From Phytopseudomonas flavescens (GTDB taxonomy: Bacteria; Pseudomonadota; Gammaproteobacteria; Pseudomonadales; Pseudomonadaceae), in NCBI RefSeq assembly GCF_900100535.1, contig NZ_FNDG01000005.1, forward strand, positions 1 through 64,000: a DNA stretch of 64,000 nucleotides. Reading direction: 5' to 3'. The notes below the pieces were generated by a model that saw nothing but the letters and a program-made list of their open reading frames with translations, made no database searches and was not told where the DNA came from. Below, in pieces: positions 27,850 to 36,581 of the stretch. The stretch's first letter is position 1. Every line of letters starts with the position of its first letter. The translations under genes were made by a program, and so were the position numbers.

Positions 27850-30546
27850 ATGCCGCAGGTAGACTCCGAGTTGTTCGATCGCGGCCAGTTCCAGGCGGAA
27901 CTGGCGCTCAAGTCCAGCCCCATCGGTGCCTTCAAGAAAGCTATCCGCCGCGCCCACGACGTGCTCGATGCACGCTTTCGTGACGGCCGCAATGTGCGTC
28001 GCCTGGTCGAGGACCGTGCCTGGTTCGCCGACCAGATTCTGCTGGAAGCCTGGAATCGCTTTTCCTGGAGCGCGGACGCCGAAATCGCCCTGCTGGCGGT
28101 AGGCGGCTATGGCCGTGGCGAGCTGCACCCCTATTCGGATATCGACCTGCTGATCCTCCTCGGCAGCGATGACCAGGAAATCTTCCGCGACGCGATCGAA
28201 GGCTTTCTTACCCTGCTCTGGGACATCGGCCTGGAAGTCGGCCAGAGCGTACGCTCGGTAGCCGAGTGCGGCGAAGAAGCCCGCGCCGACCTGACGGTGA
28301 TCACCAACCTGATGGAAAGCCGTACCATCGCCGGCCACGAGCACCTGCGCGGACGCATGCAGGAGGTCACGTCCAGTGCCCACATGTGGCCGAGCCAGGC
28401 GTTCTTCCTGGCCAAGCGCGAGGAACAGAAGGGTCGCCACGCCAAGTACAACGATACCGAGTACAACCTGGAACCCAACGTCAAGGGATCGCCTGGCGGG
28501 CTGCGCGACATCCAGACCATTCTCTGGGTGGCTCGCCGCCATTTCGGCACCCTCAACCTGCACGCCATGGTCGGCCAGGGCTTCCTGCTGGAAAGCGAAT
28601 ACACCCTGCTGGCGTCTTCCCAGGCGTTTCTCTGGAAGGTGCGCTACGCCCTGCACATGCTGGCCGGGCGCGCCGAAGATCGCCTGCTGTTCGACCACCA
28701 GAGCAAGGTCGCCGAGCTGCTCGGTTACCACGAAGGCGACACCAAGCGCACCATCGAACGCTTCATGCAGAAGTATTATCGGGTGGTGATGGGCATCGCC
28801 GAGCTCAGCGACCTGATCAACCAGCACTTCGAGGAAGAAATTCTCCGCGACGGTGACAATGGCCCGGCCACGCCGCTGAACAGCCGTTTCCAGGTGCGCA
28901 ATGGCTACCTGGAAGTCACCCACCTCAACGTATTCAAGCGCACGCCGTTCGCGATCATCGAGATCTTCGTGCTGCTGGCCCAGCACCCGGATCTCAAGGG
29001 CGTGCGCGCCGACACCATTCGCCTGCTGCGCGACCATCGTCACCTGATCGACGATGACTTCCGCAAGGACATCCGCAACACCAGCCTGTTCATCGAGCTG
29101 TTCAAGAGCGAACAGGGCATCCACCGCAACCTGCGGCGCATGAACCGCTACGGCATTCTCGGCCGCTACCTGCCGGAATTCGGCCATATCGTCGGGCAGA
29201 TGCAGCACGACCTGTTCCACATCTATACGGTCGACGCCCACACGCTCAACCTGATCAAGCACCTGCGCAAGTTCAAGTGGCCGGAACTGGCGGAGAAATT
29301 CCCCCTGGCCAGCAAACTGATCGACAAGCTGCCCAAGCCCGAACTGATCTACCTGGCCGGTCTTTACCACGATATCGGCAAGGGCCGCGGCGGCGACCAC
29401 TCGGAGCTGGGCGCCCTCGATGCCGAAGCCTTCGGCCAGCGCCACCATCTGCCGGCCTGGGACACCGGGCTGATCGTCTGGCTGGTGCAGAACCACTTGG
29501 CGATGTCGACCACCGCCCAGCGCAAGGACCTGTCAGACCCGCAGGTGATCCACGACTTCGCGGCGTTCGTCGGCGACCAGACCCACCTGGACTACCTGTA
29601 CGTGCTCACCGTGGCCGATATCAATGCCACCAACCCGAGCCTGTGGAACTCCTGGCGTGCCAGCCTGATGCGCCAGCTCTACACGGAAACCAAGCGAGCG
29701 CTGCGCCGCGGCCTGGAGAACCCGGTGGAACGCGAAGAACAGATCCGCCTGACCCAGAGCGCGGCGCTGGACACCCTGGTACGCGGCGGCACCGACTCCG
29801 ACGACGTCGAGCAGCTATGGGCGCAGCTGGGCGATGACTACTTCCTGCGCCACACGGCCAGCGACGTGGCCTGGCACACCGACGCGATCCTCCAGCACCC
29901 CGGCGACGGCGGCCCACTGGTGTTGATCAAGGAAACCACCCAGCGCGAATCCGAGGGCGGCACGCAGATCTTCATCTATGCGCCCGATCAGCACGATTTC
30001 TTCGCGGTGACGGTGGCCGCCATGGCGCAGTTGAACCTGAACATCCATGACGCCCGGATCCTCACCTCGACCAGCCAGTTCACCCTCGACACCTACATCG
30101 TGCTGGAGGCCGAAGGCGGCTCGATTGGCGACAACCCTCAGCGCATCAAGCAGATACGGCAAAGCCTGATCGATACGCTGAAGCATCCCGACGAGTACCC
30201 CAACATCATCCAGCGTCGGGTGCCGCGGCAGCTCAAGCACTTTGCGTTCGCGCCACAGGTGACCATCCACAATGACGCCCAGCGACCAGTCACCGTGCTA
30301 GAGCTGACCGCGCCCGACCGCCCCGGCCTGCTGGCCAAGGTCGGGCGGATATTCCTGGATTTCGACCTGTCACTGCAGAACGCCAAGATCGCCACGCTGG
30401 GCGAGCGCGTAGAAGACGTGTTCTTCGTCACCGACGCCAACAACCAGCCACTCTCCGATCCGGAGCTGTGCACGCGCCTACAGCAGACCATCATCACCAA
30501 GCTCTCGGCGACCAGCAGCCCAAGTCCATTGCAGATCGGCATCTAA
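27850..30546 (+). CDS. glnD: Bifunctional uridylyltransferase/uridylyl-removing enzyme GlnD
   Basis: GlnD senses glutamine and adds or removes UMP on PII (GlnB/GlnK). It is 898 aa: nucleotidyltransferase domain with [19 protein letters not shown] near residue 84, a central PII-UTase helical domain, an HD domain ([17 protein letters not shown] near residue 510) for the removing activity, and two C-terminal ACT domains ([14 protein letters not shown] and [17 protein letters not shown]). It has a strong SD (GAAGGAAGG) and lies 34 bases after map. Confidence 0.98.
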   Translation: MPQVDSELFDRGQFQAELALKSSPIGAFKKAIRRAHDVLDARFRDGRNVRRLVEDRAWFADQILLEAWNRFSWSADAEIALLAVGGYGRGELHPYSDIDLLILLGSDDQEIFRDAIEGFLTLLWDIGLEVGQSVRSVAECGEEARADLTVITNLMESRTIAGHEHLRGRMQEVTSSAHMWPSQAFFLAKREEQKGRHAKYNDTEYNLEPNVKGSPGGLRDIQTILWVARRHFGTLNLHAMVGQGFLLESEYTLLASSQAFLWKVRYALHMLAGRAEDRLLFDHQSKVAELLGYHEGDTKRTIERFMQKYYRVVMGIAELSDLINQHFEEEILRDGDNGPATPLNSRFQVRNGYLEVTHLNVFKRTPFAIIEIFVLLAQHPDLKGVRADTIRLLRDHRHLIDDDFRKDIRNTSLFIELFKSEQGIHRNLRRMNRYGILGRYLPEFGHIVGQMQHDLFHIYTVDAHTLNLIKHLRKFKWPELAEKFPLASKLIDKLPKPELIYLAGLYHDIGKGRGGDHSELGALDAEAFGQRHHLPAWDTGLIVWLVQNHLAMSTTAQRKDLSDPQVIHDFAAFVGDQTHLDYLYVLTVADINATNPSLWNSWRASLMRQLYTETKRALRRGLENPVEREEQIRLTQSAALDTLVRGGTDSDDVEQLWAQLGDDYFLRHTASDVAWHTDAILQHPGDGGPLVLIKETTQRESEGGTQIFIYAPDQHDFFAVTVAAMAQLNLNIHDARILTSTSQFTLDTYIVLEAEGGSIGDNPQRIKQIRQSLIDTLKHPDEYPNIIQRRVPRQLKHFAFAPQVTIHNDAQRPVTVLELTAPDRPGLLAKVGRIFLDFDLSLQNAKIATLGERVEDVFFVTDANNQPLSDPELCTRLQQTIITKLSATSSPSPLQIGI

Positions 30547-30598
30547 GCCGTCGTAGAAGCATCGCTGCCGGCGCGAATCGGGGGCGGGCGCACCGCAA

Positions 30599-30653
30599 CC
30601 CCGCAGCGTTCATCGCATTCGCTGCGGGGGCTCGGCGCCAGGAAGGCCGAGCC
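30599..30653. terminator. Double hairpin between convergent glnD and chemoreceptor gene
   Basis: CCCCGCAGCG (30599-30608) pairs with CGCTGCGGGG (30620-30629), and GGCTCGGC-type arms at 30629-30636 and 30646-30653 form a second stem. There is no T-run on either strand, so termination strength is uncertain, but the position between two converging genes fits. Confidence 0.4.
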
Positions 30654-30665
30654 ACTGCTGCCGGG

Positions 30666-32558
30666 TCAGATCCTGAAACTGTCCACCAGTTGCTTTAGAC
30701 GACCGACCTGCTGATCCAGCTCGGTACAGGCAGCGAGGCTGGACTGCAGGTTGCGTACGCCATCCTGGTTGAGGGTATTGATCTCGGTGATGTCCATGTT
30801 CAGGCTTTCGATCACCGAGGTCTGTTCCTCGGTGGCGGTGGCCACGGACTGGTTCATGCCGTCGATCTCGCCGATGCGCCGGGTCACGCCACGCAGGTTC
30901 TCGCCAGCCTGCCCACCGATGCGCACACTGTCATCGCTGAAGCGACGGCTTTCGCCCATGGTCGTCACGGCATCACGGGCGCCGGCCTGCAACTGCTCGA
31001 TCATCTGCTGGATTTCCTGCGCCGAACTCTGCGTACGCTGGGCCAGGTTGCGCACCTCGTCGGCGACCACGGCGAATCCCCGTCCCGCCTCGCCGGCACG
31101 GGCCGCTTCGATGGCAGCGTTGAGCGCCAGCAGGTTGGTCTGTTCGGAGATCCCCTTGATCACATCGAGGATCTGGCCGATGTCGTCGCTCTTCTGGCTC
31201 AGCACTTCGATATGGCTGCCGGAGGCCTGGATCTTGTCCGACAGATCGCCCATGGAGCCCAGCGTGCGCTCGACCATGTTCTGCCCTTCTTCGGCATCAC
31301 GACGTGCATCGCTGGCCTGCACCGACGCATCGGCGGCATTGCGGGCGATTTCCTGGGCGGCGGCGCCGAGTTCGTTGATCGCCGCGGCGACGCTGTCGGT
31401 GCGCGCGGCCTGCTCGCTGGAGTTGCCCATGGAGGCATTGGAGGCCTGCACCACGGTGCTGACCCGGGCATGCACTTCGCGGGTGGTCGAGGCCACTTCG
31501 CGGATCGACTCGTGGATACGCTCGACGAAGCGGTTGAAGGCCCCTGCCAGTTCGCCGAACTCATCCCCGGAGTCGATCTTCAACCGCTGGGTCAGGTCGC
31601 CCTCGCCTTCGGCGATGCCACTCATAGCATCGCTCATCACGTGCAGCGGGCGCAGCAGGATGCGGATCAGCATGCCGAGCAGCAGCAGGATGGCGATCAC
31701 GCCGATCACCGTGGACATCAACGCCGAAAGGCGGAATTCCTGGAGCGCGGCGAATGCCTTGCCCTGGTCGACGGACAGGCCGACGTACCAGCGCACCCCG
31801 GCCAGGCCCTGCACCGGCAGGAAGGTGACCATGCGTGCGCTGCCGTCGACGGCCGAGACCTCCTGCAGGCCTGATTCCAGGCGTGGCGCACCCGTGGAGA
31901 ACAGATCGGGCAGTTTCTTGAGCACCAGGCTCTTGTCCGGATGCACCAGCACCGTGCCTTTCTCATCGACCAGGAAGGCATAGCCCATACCGCCTAGATC
32001 GAAGGAGTTGAGAATGTCGTCGATGGTCTGCAGCTTCAGGTCGCCGCCCACCACGCCGCGCAGGGTGCCGTTGGCGGTGACGGGGCGGGTGATGGTGATC
32101 AGCAGGCCGTCCCGTGGATCGGCGGCCAGGTAAGGGTCGGTCAGCCCCGGCCCGCTGCCACCCACGGCGCTCTTGTACCAGGGCCGCTGACGCGGGTCGT
32201 AGCCGGCGGGCAGCTCGCTGGCAGGAAACTGGGTATAGGTGCCGTCGGCCCGCCCGAAATAGGCATACAGGAAGGCGGCGGCGATGCTGCGGTGCTGCAG
32301 GTTTCTGGCCAGCGAATCGGCTGCGCTGTCGTCCTGAACCGTCTCGGCGAGGTTGTCCAGCAGTTGCATGCGGCCGTTCAGCCAGTGCTGGATGTTGCCG
32401 GTGGATACCTGGCCGACATCGTTGAGGTAGTTCGCCAGGTTGTCGCGAATCGAGGTACGTTGCAGGTAGTCGTTGTACAGCGCGAACGACGCGAAGGCTG
32501 CAATGACCACCAGCGACGCAGCCAGCATGATCTTGTGGCTGAACTTGAGGGTGCGCAT
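30666..32558 (-). CDS. Methyl-accepting chemotaxis protein, dCache amino-acid-type sensor
   Basis: The 630-aa chemoreceptor has a first membrane helix (about 10-30), a periplasmic double-Cache domain (about 35-275), a second membrane helix (about 280-302), a HAMP domain (about 304-356) and a cytoplasmic signalling domain with the conserved hairpin tip [32 protein letters not shown]. In the sensor domain Y120, R125, W127, Y128 and D173 match the pattern reported for amino-acid-binding dCache receptors such as PctA, so an L-amino acid ligand is likely. It ends DSFRI with no CheR-tethering pentapeptide. It lies between glnD and dapC, which I recall as adjacent in P. aeruginosa PAO1, so it looks inserted. 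Confidence 0.93.
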   Translation of the reverse strand: MRTLKFSHKIMLAASLVVIAAFASFALYNDYLQRTSIRDNLANYLNDVGQVSTGNIQHWLNGRMQLLDNLAETVQDDSAADSLARNLQHRSIAAAFLYAYFGRADGTYTQFPASELPAGYDPRQRPWYKSAVGGSGPGLTDPYLAADPRDGLLITITRPVTANGTLRGVVGGDLKLQTIDDILNSFDLGGMGYAFLVDEKGTVLVHPDKSLVLKKLPDLFSTGAPRLESGLQEVSAVDGSARMVTFLPVQGLAGVRWYVGLSVDQGKAFAALQEFRLSALMSTVIGVIAILLLLGMLIRILLRPLHVMSDAMSGIAEGEGDLTQRLKIDSGDEFGELAGAFNRFVERIHESIREVASTTREVHARVSTVVQASNASMGNSSEQAARTDSVAAAINELGAAAQEIARNAADASVQASDARRDAEEGQNMVERTLGSMGDLSDKIQASGSHIEVLSQKSDDIGQILDVIKGISEQTNLLALNAAIEAARAGEAGRGFAVVADEVRNLAQRTQSSAQEIQQMIEQLQAGARDAVTTMGESRRFSDDSVRIGGQAGENLRGVTRRIGEIDGMNQSVATATEEQTSVIESLNMDITEINTLNQDGVRNLQSSLAACTELDQQVGRLKQLVDSFRI

Positions 32559-32761
32559 AGAGGGTCTCGCTGAAAGGGGGCGGAAAACGGCTTGCGCACA
32601 GGCTATCGGCTCCTAGTGGCCAGCCTTTAGACGCACCGGCAGCGACGAGGCGGGCCGATCCCGCCTGTGCCGGCGGGGCGAAAGGGAATTTTCCTGGGAG
32701 CGCCCCACGTGCTAGTGTCGGCAGCTTTGTCGCCGCCCCACAAAGGACACGTTGGATCATC

Positions 32762-33958
32762 ATGAACCACGCCCTCGCCCAGTTGCAGCCCTACCCGTTC
32801 GAGAAACTCCGCGCCCTGCTCGCCGGCGTGCAGCCTGCTGCCGACCGCTCGCCCATCGCCCTGTCCATCGGTGAACCCAAGCACCGCTCGCCGGCGTTCG
32901 TCGCCCAGGCGCTGACCGACAACCTCGAACAACTGGCGGTCTACCCGACCACACAAGGCATTGCGGCATTGCGCGAAGCCATCGCCAGCTGGTGCGAGCG
33001 CCGCTTCAGCGTACCGGCCGGCTGGCTGGACCCTGCGTGCCACGTGCTGCCGGTCAATGGCACCCGCGAGGCACTGTTCGCCTTCACCCAGGCGGTGGCC
33101 CAGCGCGACGTCGACGGTCTGGTGGTCAGCCCCAATCCGTTCTATCAGATCTACGAGGGCGCAGCGCTGCTCGCCGGCACCCAGCCGCATTACCTGCCGT
33201 GCCTGGCCGAACATGGCTTCAATCCGGACTTCGAGGCGGTGGCGCCGCACGTCTGGCAGCGCTGCCAGATCCTCTTTCTCTGCTCGCCCGGCAACCCGAC
33301 CGGTGCGCTGATTCCGCTGGCAACGCTGAAAAGACTGATCGCCCTGGCTGACCAGTACGACTTCGTGATTGCCGCCGACGAGTGCTACAGCGAGCTGTAT
33401 TTCGACGAAGACACTCCGCCCCCTGGCCTGCTGAGCGCCTGTGCCGAACTCGGCCGCAACGACTTCAAGCGCTGTGTGGTCTTCCACAGCCTCTCCAAGC
33501 GCTCCAACCTGCCGGGCCTGCGCTCTGGCTTCGTCGCCGGTGACGCCGACATCCTCAAGGCCTTTTTGCTCTACCGCACCTACCATGGTTGCGCCATGCC
33601 GGTGCACACCCAGCTGGCCAGCATCGCGGCCTGGCAGGACGAGGATCACGTACGCGCCAACCGCGACCTGTACCGTGAGAAGTTCGAGGCCGTGCTGGCA
33701 ATCCTCGCCGGCGTGCTCGACGTGCAACGCCCGGATGGCGGCTTCTACCTGTGGGCCAGGACGCCGGGCGACGATGCCGAATTCACCCGCGCGCTGTTCG
33801 CCCGCGAGCACGTCACCGTGGTGCCGGGCTCCTACCTGTCGCGCGACGTGGAGGGTTTCAATCCTGGCAGTGGCCGTGTACGCATGGCGCTGGTCGCACC
33901 GCTCGACGAATGCGTGGAAGCCGCACGGCGTATCCGCCGCTTCGTCGAACAGGCCTAA
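32762..33958 (+). CDS. dapC: Succinyldiaminopimelate transaminase
   Basis: DapC is the PLP aminotransferase of the succinylase branch of lysine/diaminopimelate synthesis. It is 398 aa, fold type I, with SPNPFYQIYEGA, CSPGNPTGALIP, AADECYSELYF and the PLP-lysine segment HSLSKRSNLPGLRSGF. In Pseudomonas the gene follows glnD; here the chemoreceptor gene and a divergent 203-base spacer intervene. Confidence 0.93.
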   Translation: MNHALAQLQPYPFEKLRALLAGVQPAADRSPIALSIGEPKHRSPAFVAQALTDNLEQLAVYPTTQGIAALREAIASWCERRFSVPAGWLDPACHVLPVNGTREALFAFTQAVAQRDVDGLVVSPNPFYQIYEGAALLAGTQPHYLPCLAEHGFNPDFEAVAPHVWQRCQILFLCSPGNPTGALIPLATLKRLIALADQYDFVIAADECYSELYFDEDTPPPGLLSACAELGRNDFKRCVVFHSLSKRSNLPGLRSGFVAGDADILKAFLLYRTYHGCAMPVHTQLASIAAWQDEDHVRANRDLYREKFEAVLAILAGVLDVQRPDGGFYLWARTPGDDAEFTRALFAREHVTVVPGSYLSRDVEGFNPGSGRVRMALVAPLDECVEAARRIRRFVEQA

Positions 33959-33966
33959 GCCGCATG

Positions 33967-33989
33967 GCGCCCCCTCCAGGAGGCGGCGC
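33967..33989. terminator. GC hairpin between convergent dapC and methyltransferase gene
   Basis: GCGCC (33967-33971) pairs with GGCGC (33985-33989), and the CCTCC/GGAGG bases between them extend the stem around a tiny loop. There is no T-run. Its position just after dapC and before the end of the converging methyltransferase gene suggests a shared transcript end. Confidence 0.3.
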
Positions 33990-33994
33990 TGCCG

Positions 33995-34960
33995 TCAACT
34001 CGCCGTGCGAGTGACGGTGAGAACCACCGCCGCAATCCGTTGCACATCCTCGTAGCCGGGCTTCGACAGCTCTTCGCCGAACACATCGGGATCCACTTCC
34101 TCGTAGCGCCATGCCAGCGTTGAGGTGCCGAGGGTACGCTGCAGGTAGGCGAGGAAAGGATCACCGCCAGCGGTCATCGCCACACCGGTGTAGAGCAGCA
34201 GGCTGCCCCCTGGCGCCAGCCGGGTCGACGCGGCTGCGACGATGGCCTGCGACAATCCCGCGCCAAGGTCACCGCCTCCGTCACGGTAGGCGCGACGCTC
34301 GCTGTCGAGCATATAGGGTGGATTGGCGACGATCAGATCGAACTCGCCATCCACACCGCCGAGCAGATCGCTGGGCTGGGCCCGCAGGTTATCCACGTTC
34401 GCCAGGGCGGCATTGACCCGAGTGAAGGCCAGGGCGCGGGAGTTGATGTCCACGGCCAGCACCTGCGCCGCCGGCCGCGCCAGGGCGATGGATTGCGCAC
34501 CGGGGCCGGCACCGCAGCCGATATCCACGGCACGCTCGATCGTCGTGTTCGAGGATAACTGCAGAAACGCCTCGATGGCTCGCACGAAGCGGTAACTGTC
34601 GGGGCCGAAAAATACCGCATCGGTCTGCTGCGTCGGGTAACAGGAATGCACGAACAACTGCTCGCCGAGGCTGGAGTAACGTACGGCGCTACGCAGTTGC
34701 CCGGACTCCTCGACCAGCACATCGGCCGCCCGCATCAGCCCGAGCAGCTCGGCATCGAGCAGGCCAGCCGCGAAGGGGCGACTCCAGCCGAAAACGCCTT
34801 GCAGATCACGGGCCTGCGCATTGCCCGCACGGGTGGTGACCCGCTCGTGGGTCAGTGGCGTGACGGTGGTGAATCGGTAGCCCCGCTCACTGAGCGCCTG
34901 GCCCAGCCTGAGGAGTGCCTGCTGGGGTTCGTCAAGCATCGCTGCTCCGGCAAGGGTCAT
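33995..34960 (-). CDS. Class I SAM-dependent methyltransferase (NPPY type)
   Basis: This 321-aa protein has a Rossmann SAM site (VDIGCGAGPGAQSIAL, then LAVDINSRALAF) and the catalytic VANPPYML motif typical of N-methyltransferases acting on amide or amino nitrogens (PrmC, RlmG and adenine enzymes). An N-terminal domain of about 130 residues precedes it. The first ATG overlaps the upstream oxidase stop by 4 bases; a second ATG at 34939 has GGAG 5 bases upstream and may be the real start. Coupling to the haem-oxygenase-like oxidase gene suggests a shared pathway. The substrate is unknown and could be a protein, RNA or small molecule. Confidence 0.85.
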   Translation of the reverse strand: MTLAGAAMLDEPQQALLRLGQALSERGYRFTTVTPLTHERVTTRAGNAQARDLQGVFGWSRPFAAGLLDAELLGLMRAADVLVEESGQLRSAVRYSSLGEQLFVHSCYPTQQTDAVFFGPDSYRFVRAIEAFLQLSSNTTIERAVDIGCGAGPGAQSIALARPAAQVLAVDINSRALAFTRVNAALANVDNLRAQPSDLLGGVDGEFDLIVANPPYMLDSERRAYRDGGGDLGAGLSQAIVAAASTRLAPGGSLLLYTGVAMTAGGDPFLAYLQRTLGTSTLAWRYEEVDPDVFGEELSKPGYEDVQRIAAVVLTVTRTAS

Positions 34961-36333
34961 TGGAGATAGGCATTGAACAGGCCCGTCGCCAACAACCCTG
35001 CCGGGGTGAAGTGACTGGCGGGAGACATCAGTTCGATCAGTTTTTCCGGCTGCTGGCGAGTCGGCAGTGTGCGCAAGGTGGCGCGCAGAGCCTGGGCCTC
35101 ATCGTCCAGGCCAACCACCTGCGGTGCATTGGGGCGAGCCACGCTTCGACGGCTGTGGGCACGGCTAGGCGGCGGCATCCAGTCACCGGCGATCCAGTCG
35201 TGCAGGAGCTGCAGCTCGTAAGCGCTGAACACACCGAACATGGCTGCCCGGTCGCCCTGCACGAGTTGCCAGAACCGGCTGTTCTGCGGGTCTTCGTTGC
35301 GACGGATCCAGCCACGCTTCTGCAACGCTTCGAGCAGGGCGGGTACCTGGCCCGGCTCGCTCAGCCATTGATTGATGGTGCGCCCCTCGAGCCGACAGTA
35401 GTCGGAATGCACCTGGGTGGCCACCTGGCGCTTGCGTTCGAGCATGTCGCACAGCTGCTCCTCGAGATCGAAGGCGGCGATCACCGCGGTACTGCCCACG
35501 CCCAGGTCGTTGAGCCGGTAGCCGCGCATCACCCGGCGGTAGAAGGCCTCACGGTCGCCGACCAGCGGCAGGTTGTCCAGCAGCGCCTGCACGGCCTTCT
35601 GCGCATGCCCGGTACCGGCGTTGTCGATGGTCACGTGCAACTGGAAATAGTAAGGATCGATATCCAGCTCGGTGAGTTCGTAGCGGGTGATCAGCAGGTG
35701 CAGGGGCAACTGTTCGTAGCCGAGGTTGTAGCCGATCACCTCGGGCAGGTAGTGGTCGGCCAAGTGGCCAAGGGCAAGCTGCTGGGCGCCCTGGAGGAAA
35801 TGCCGGTCTTCCAGTTCGGCCAGCTCGTCGCAGCCGTGCTGACTGAGCAACTGCTTGTACAGCAGCACATGGTTCATCCCGGCAACACCATCGCCCAGTT
35901 CTTCGAGGTAGGTGCGCAACAGCGGACGCAAGCGCAGCTCCTGCCAATGCTTGAGCAGGCCATAGAGCCAGGCACCATCGACCAGTTTGGTGGGCGCCAC
36001 GTGACGCAGGAAATACAGGGCATGAGCGCGGTTGCTGAAATAACGCCTGGGCGCGCCCTCGCGTCGCTCTTCCAGGTACTGCCCGTAGGCCTGCGTGGTG
36101 CGCTGTGCGGCATCGCGCATCCAGCCCAGCAAAGCGTCCGGCTGTACCGGCATGTCGCAAGGCAGTTGCTCGGCTGCGTCCAACTGTGCCTCGAGAAAAC
36201 TGCGTGCCTGCTCCAGCACTTCATCAGCCAGTTGCGGTTGCAGCAGGCCTTCGTAGAGCGCGTGAGCGGAGCCGGATGGCAGCAAACGGCAGGGTTCCCG
36301 AGACGTGGTGAAGATCGGCGTCAATGTAGTCAT
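34957..36333 (-). CDS. Iron-containing redox enzyme, haem-oxygenase-like diiron oxidase
   Basis: The 458-aa protein matches the iron-containing redox enzyme (Haem_oxygenas_2) pattern: RHVAPTKLVDGAWLYGLL near residue 110, an EELGDGVAGMNH helix giving E145 and H155, glutamates E198 and E207 in a second helix, and YYFQLHVTIDNAGTGHAQ giving H233, D237 and H243. These are plausible ligands for a diiron site like that of UndA, SznF or BesC, enzymes that oxidise amino acids or fatty acids with O2. The C-terminal 200 residues carry no motif I recognise. It forms an operon with the methyltransferase gene (ATGA overlap) and lies downstream of the LadS-like kinase on the same strand. Family fit is good; substrate unknown. 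Confidence 0.8.
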   Translation of the reverse strand: MTTLTPIFTTSREPCRLLPSGSAHALYEGLLQPQLADEVLEQARSFLEAQLDAAEQLPCDMPVQPDALLGWMRDAAQRTTQAYGQYLEERREGAPRRYFSNRAHALYFLRHVAPTKLVDGAWLYGLLKHWQELRLRPLLRTYLEELGDGVAGMNHVLLYKQLLSQHGCDELAELEDRHFLQGAQQLALGHLADHYLPEVIGYNLGYEQLPLHLLITRYELTELDIDPYYFQLHVTIDNAGTGHAQKAVQALLDNLPLVGDREAFYRRVMRGYRLNDLGVGSTAVIAAFDLEEQLCDMLERKRQVATQVHSDYCRLEGRTINQWLSEPGQVPALLEALQKRGWIRRNEDPQNSRFWQLVQGDRAAMFGVFSAYELQLLHDWIAGDWMPPPSRAHSRRSVARPNAPQVVGLDDEAQALRATLRTLPTRQQPEKLIELMSPASHFTPAGLLATGLFNAYLQ

Positions 36334-36451
36334 GGTCGTAGCCTTGCGTGGGCAGTTCGAAGGCGCTTGTTCGAGAACAGCGCTCGGGAGTGATCCCCGG
36401 ATGTGGCCGTGTTGCCATCGGCAGGCTCTCGCCCCCTCCCGTCAGCCATGG

Positions 36452-36466
36452 CCTTATGCAATAAGG
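36452..36466. promoter_or_regulatory. Perfect dyad upstream of the oxidase/methyltransferase operon
   Basis: CCTTAT-GCA-ATAAGG is a perfect 6-3-6 inverted repeat in the 248-base spacer between the LadS-like gene and the oxidase gene, 119 bases before the oxidase start codon. It could be an operator for an unidentified regulator. No regulator gene adjoins it. Confidence 0.3.
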
Positions 36467-36581
36467 GAGGATGCTGGACGAGGAAAGATTCAACTTGAAG
36501 GATCGGCGGTAGCGGCAGCCCCGACCTGCATGCAAGGCGGCATCCCGCCGGTCAGCACCAATACCGCTCAGGCGGCGGCAC

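Noticed and set aside
25983..27992. Possible 669-aa fusion ending in ribosomal protein S2
   Set aside because: The upstream part covers the spacer and the antisense of map; S2 has its own start and ribosome site at 26726.
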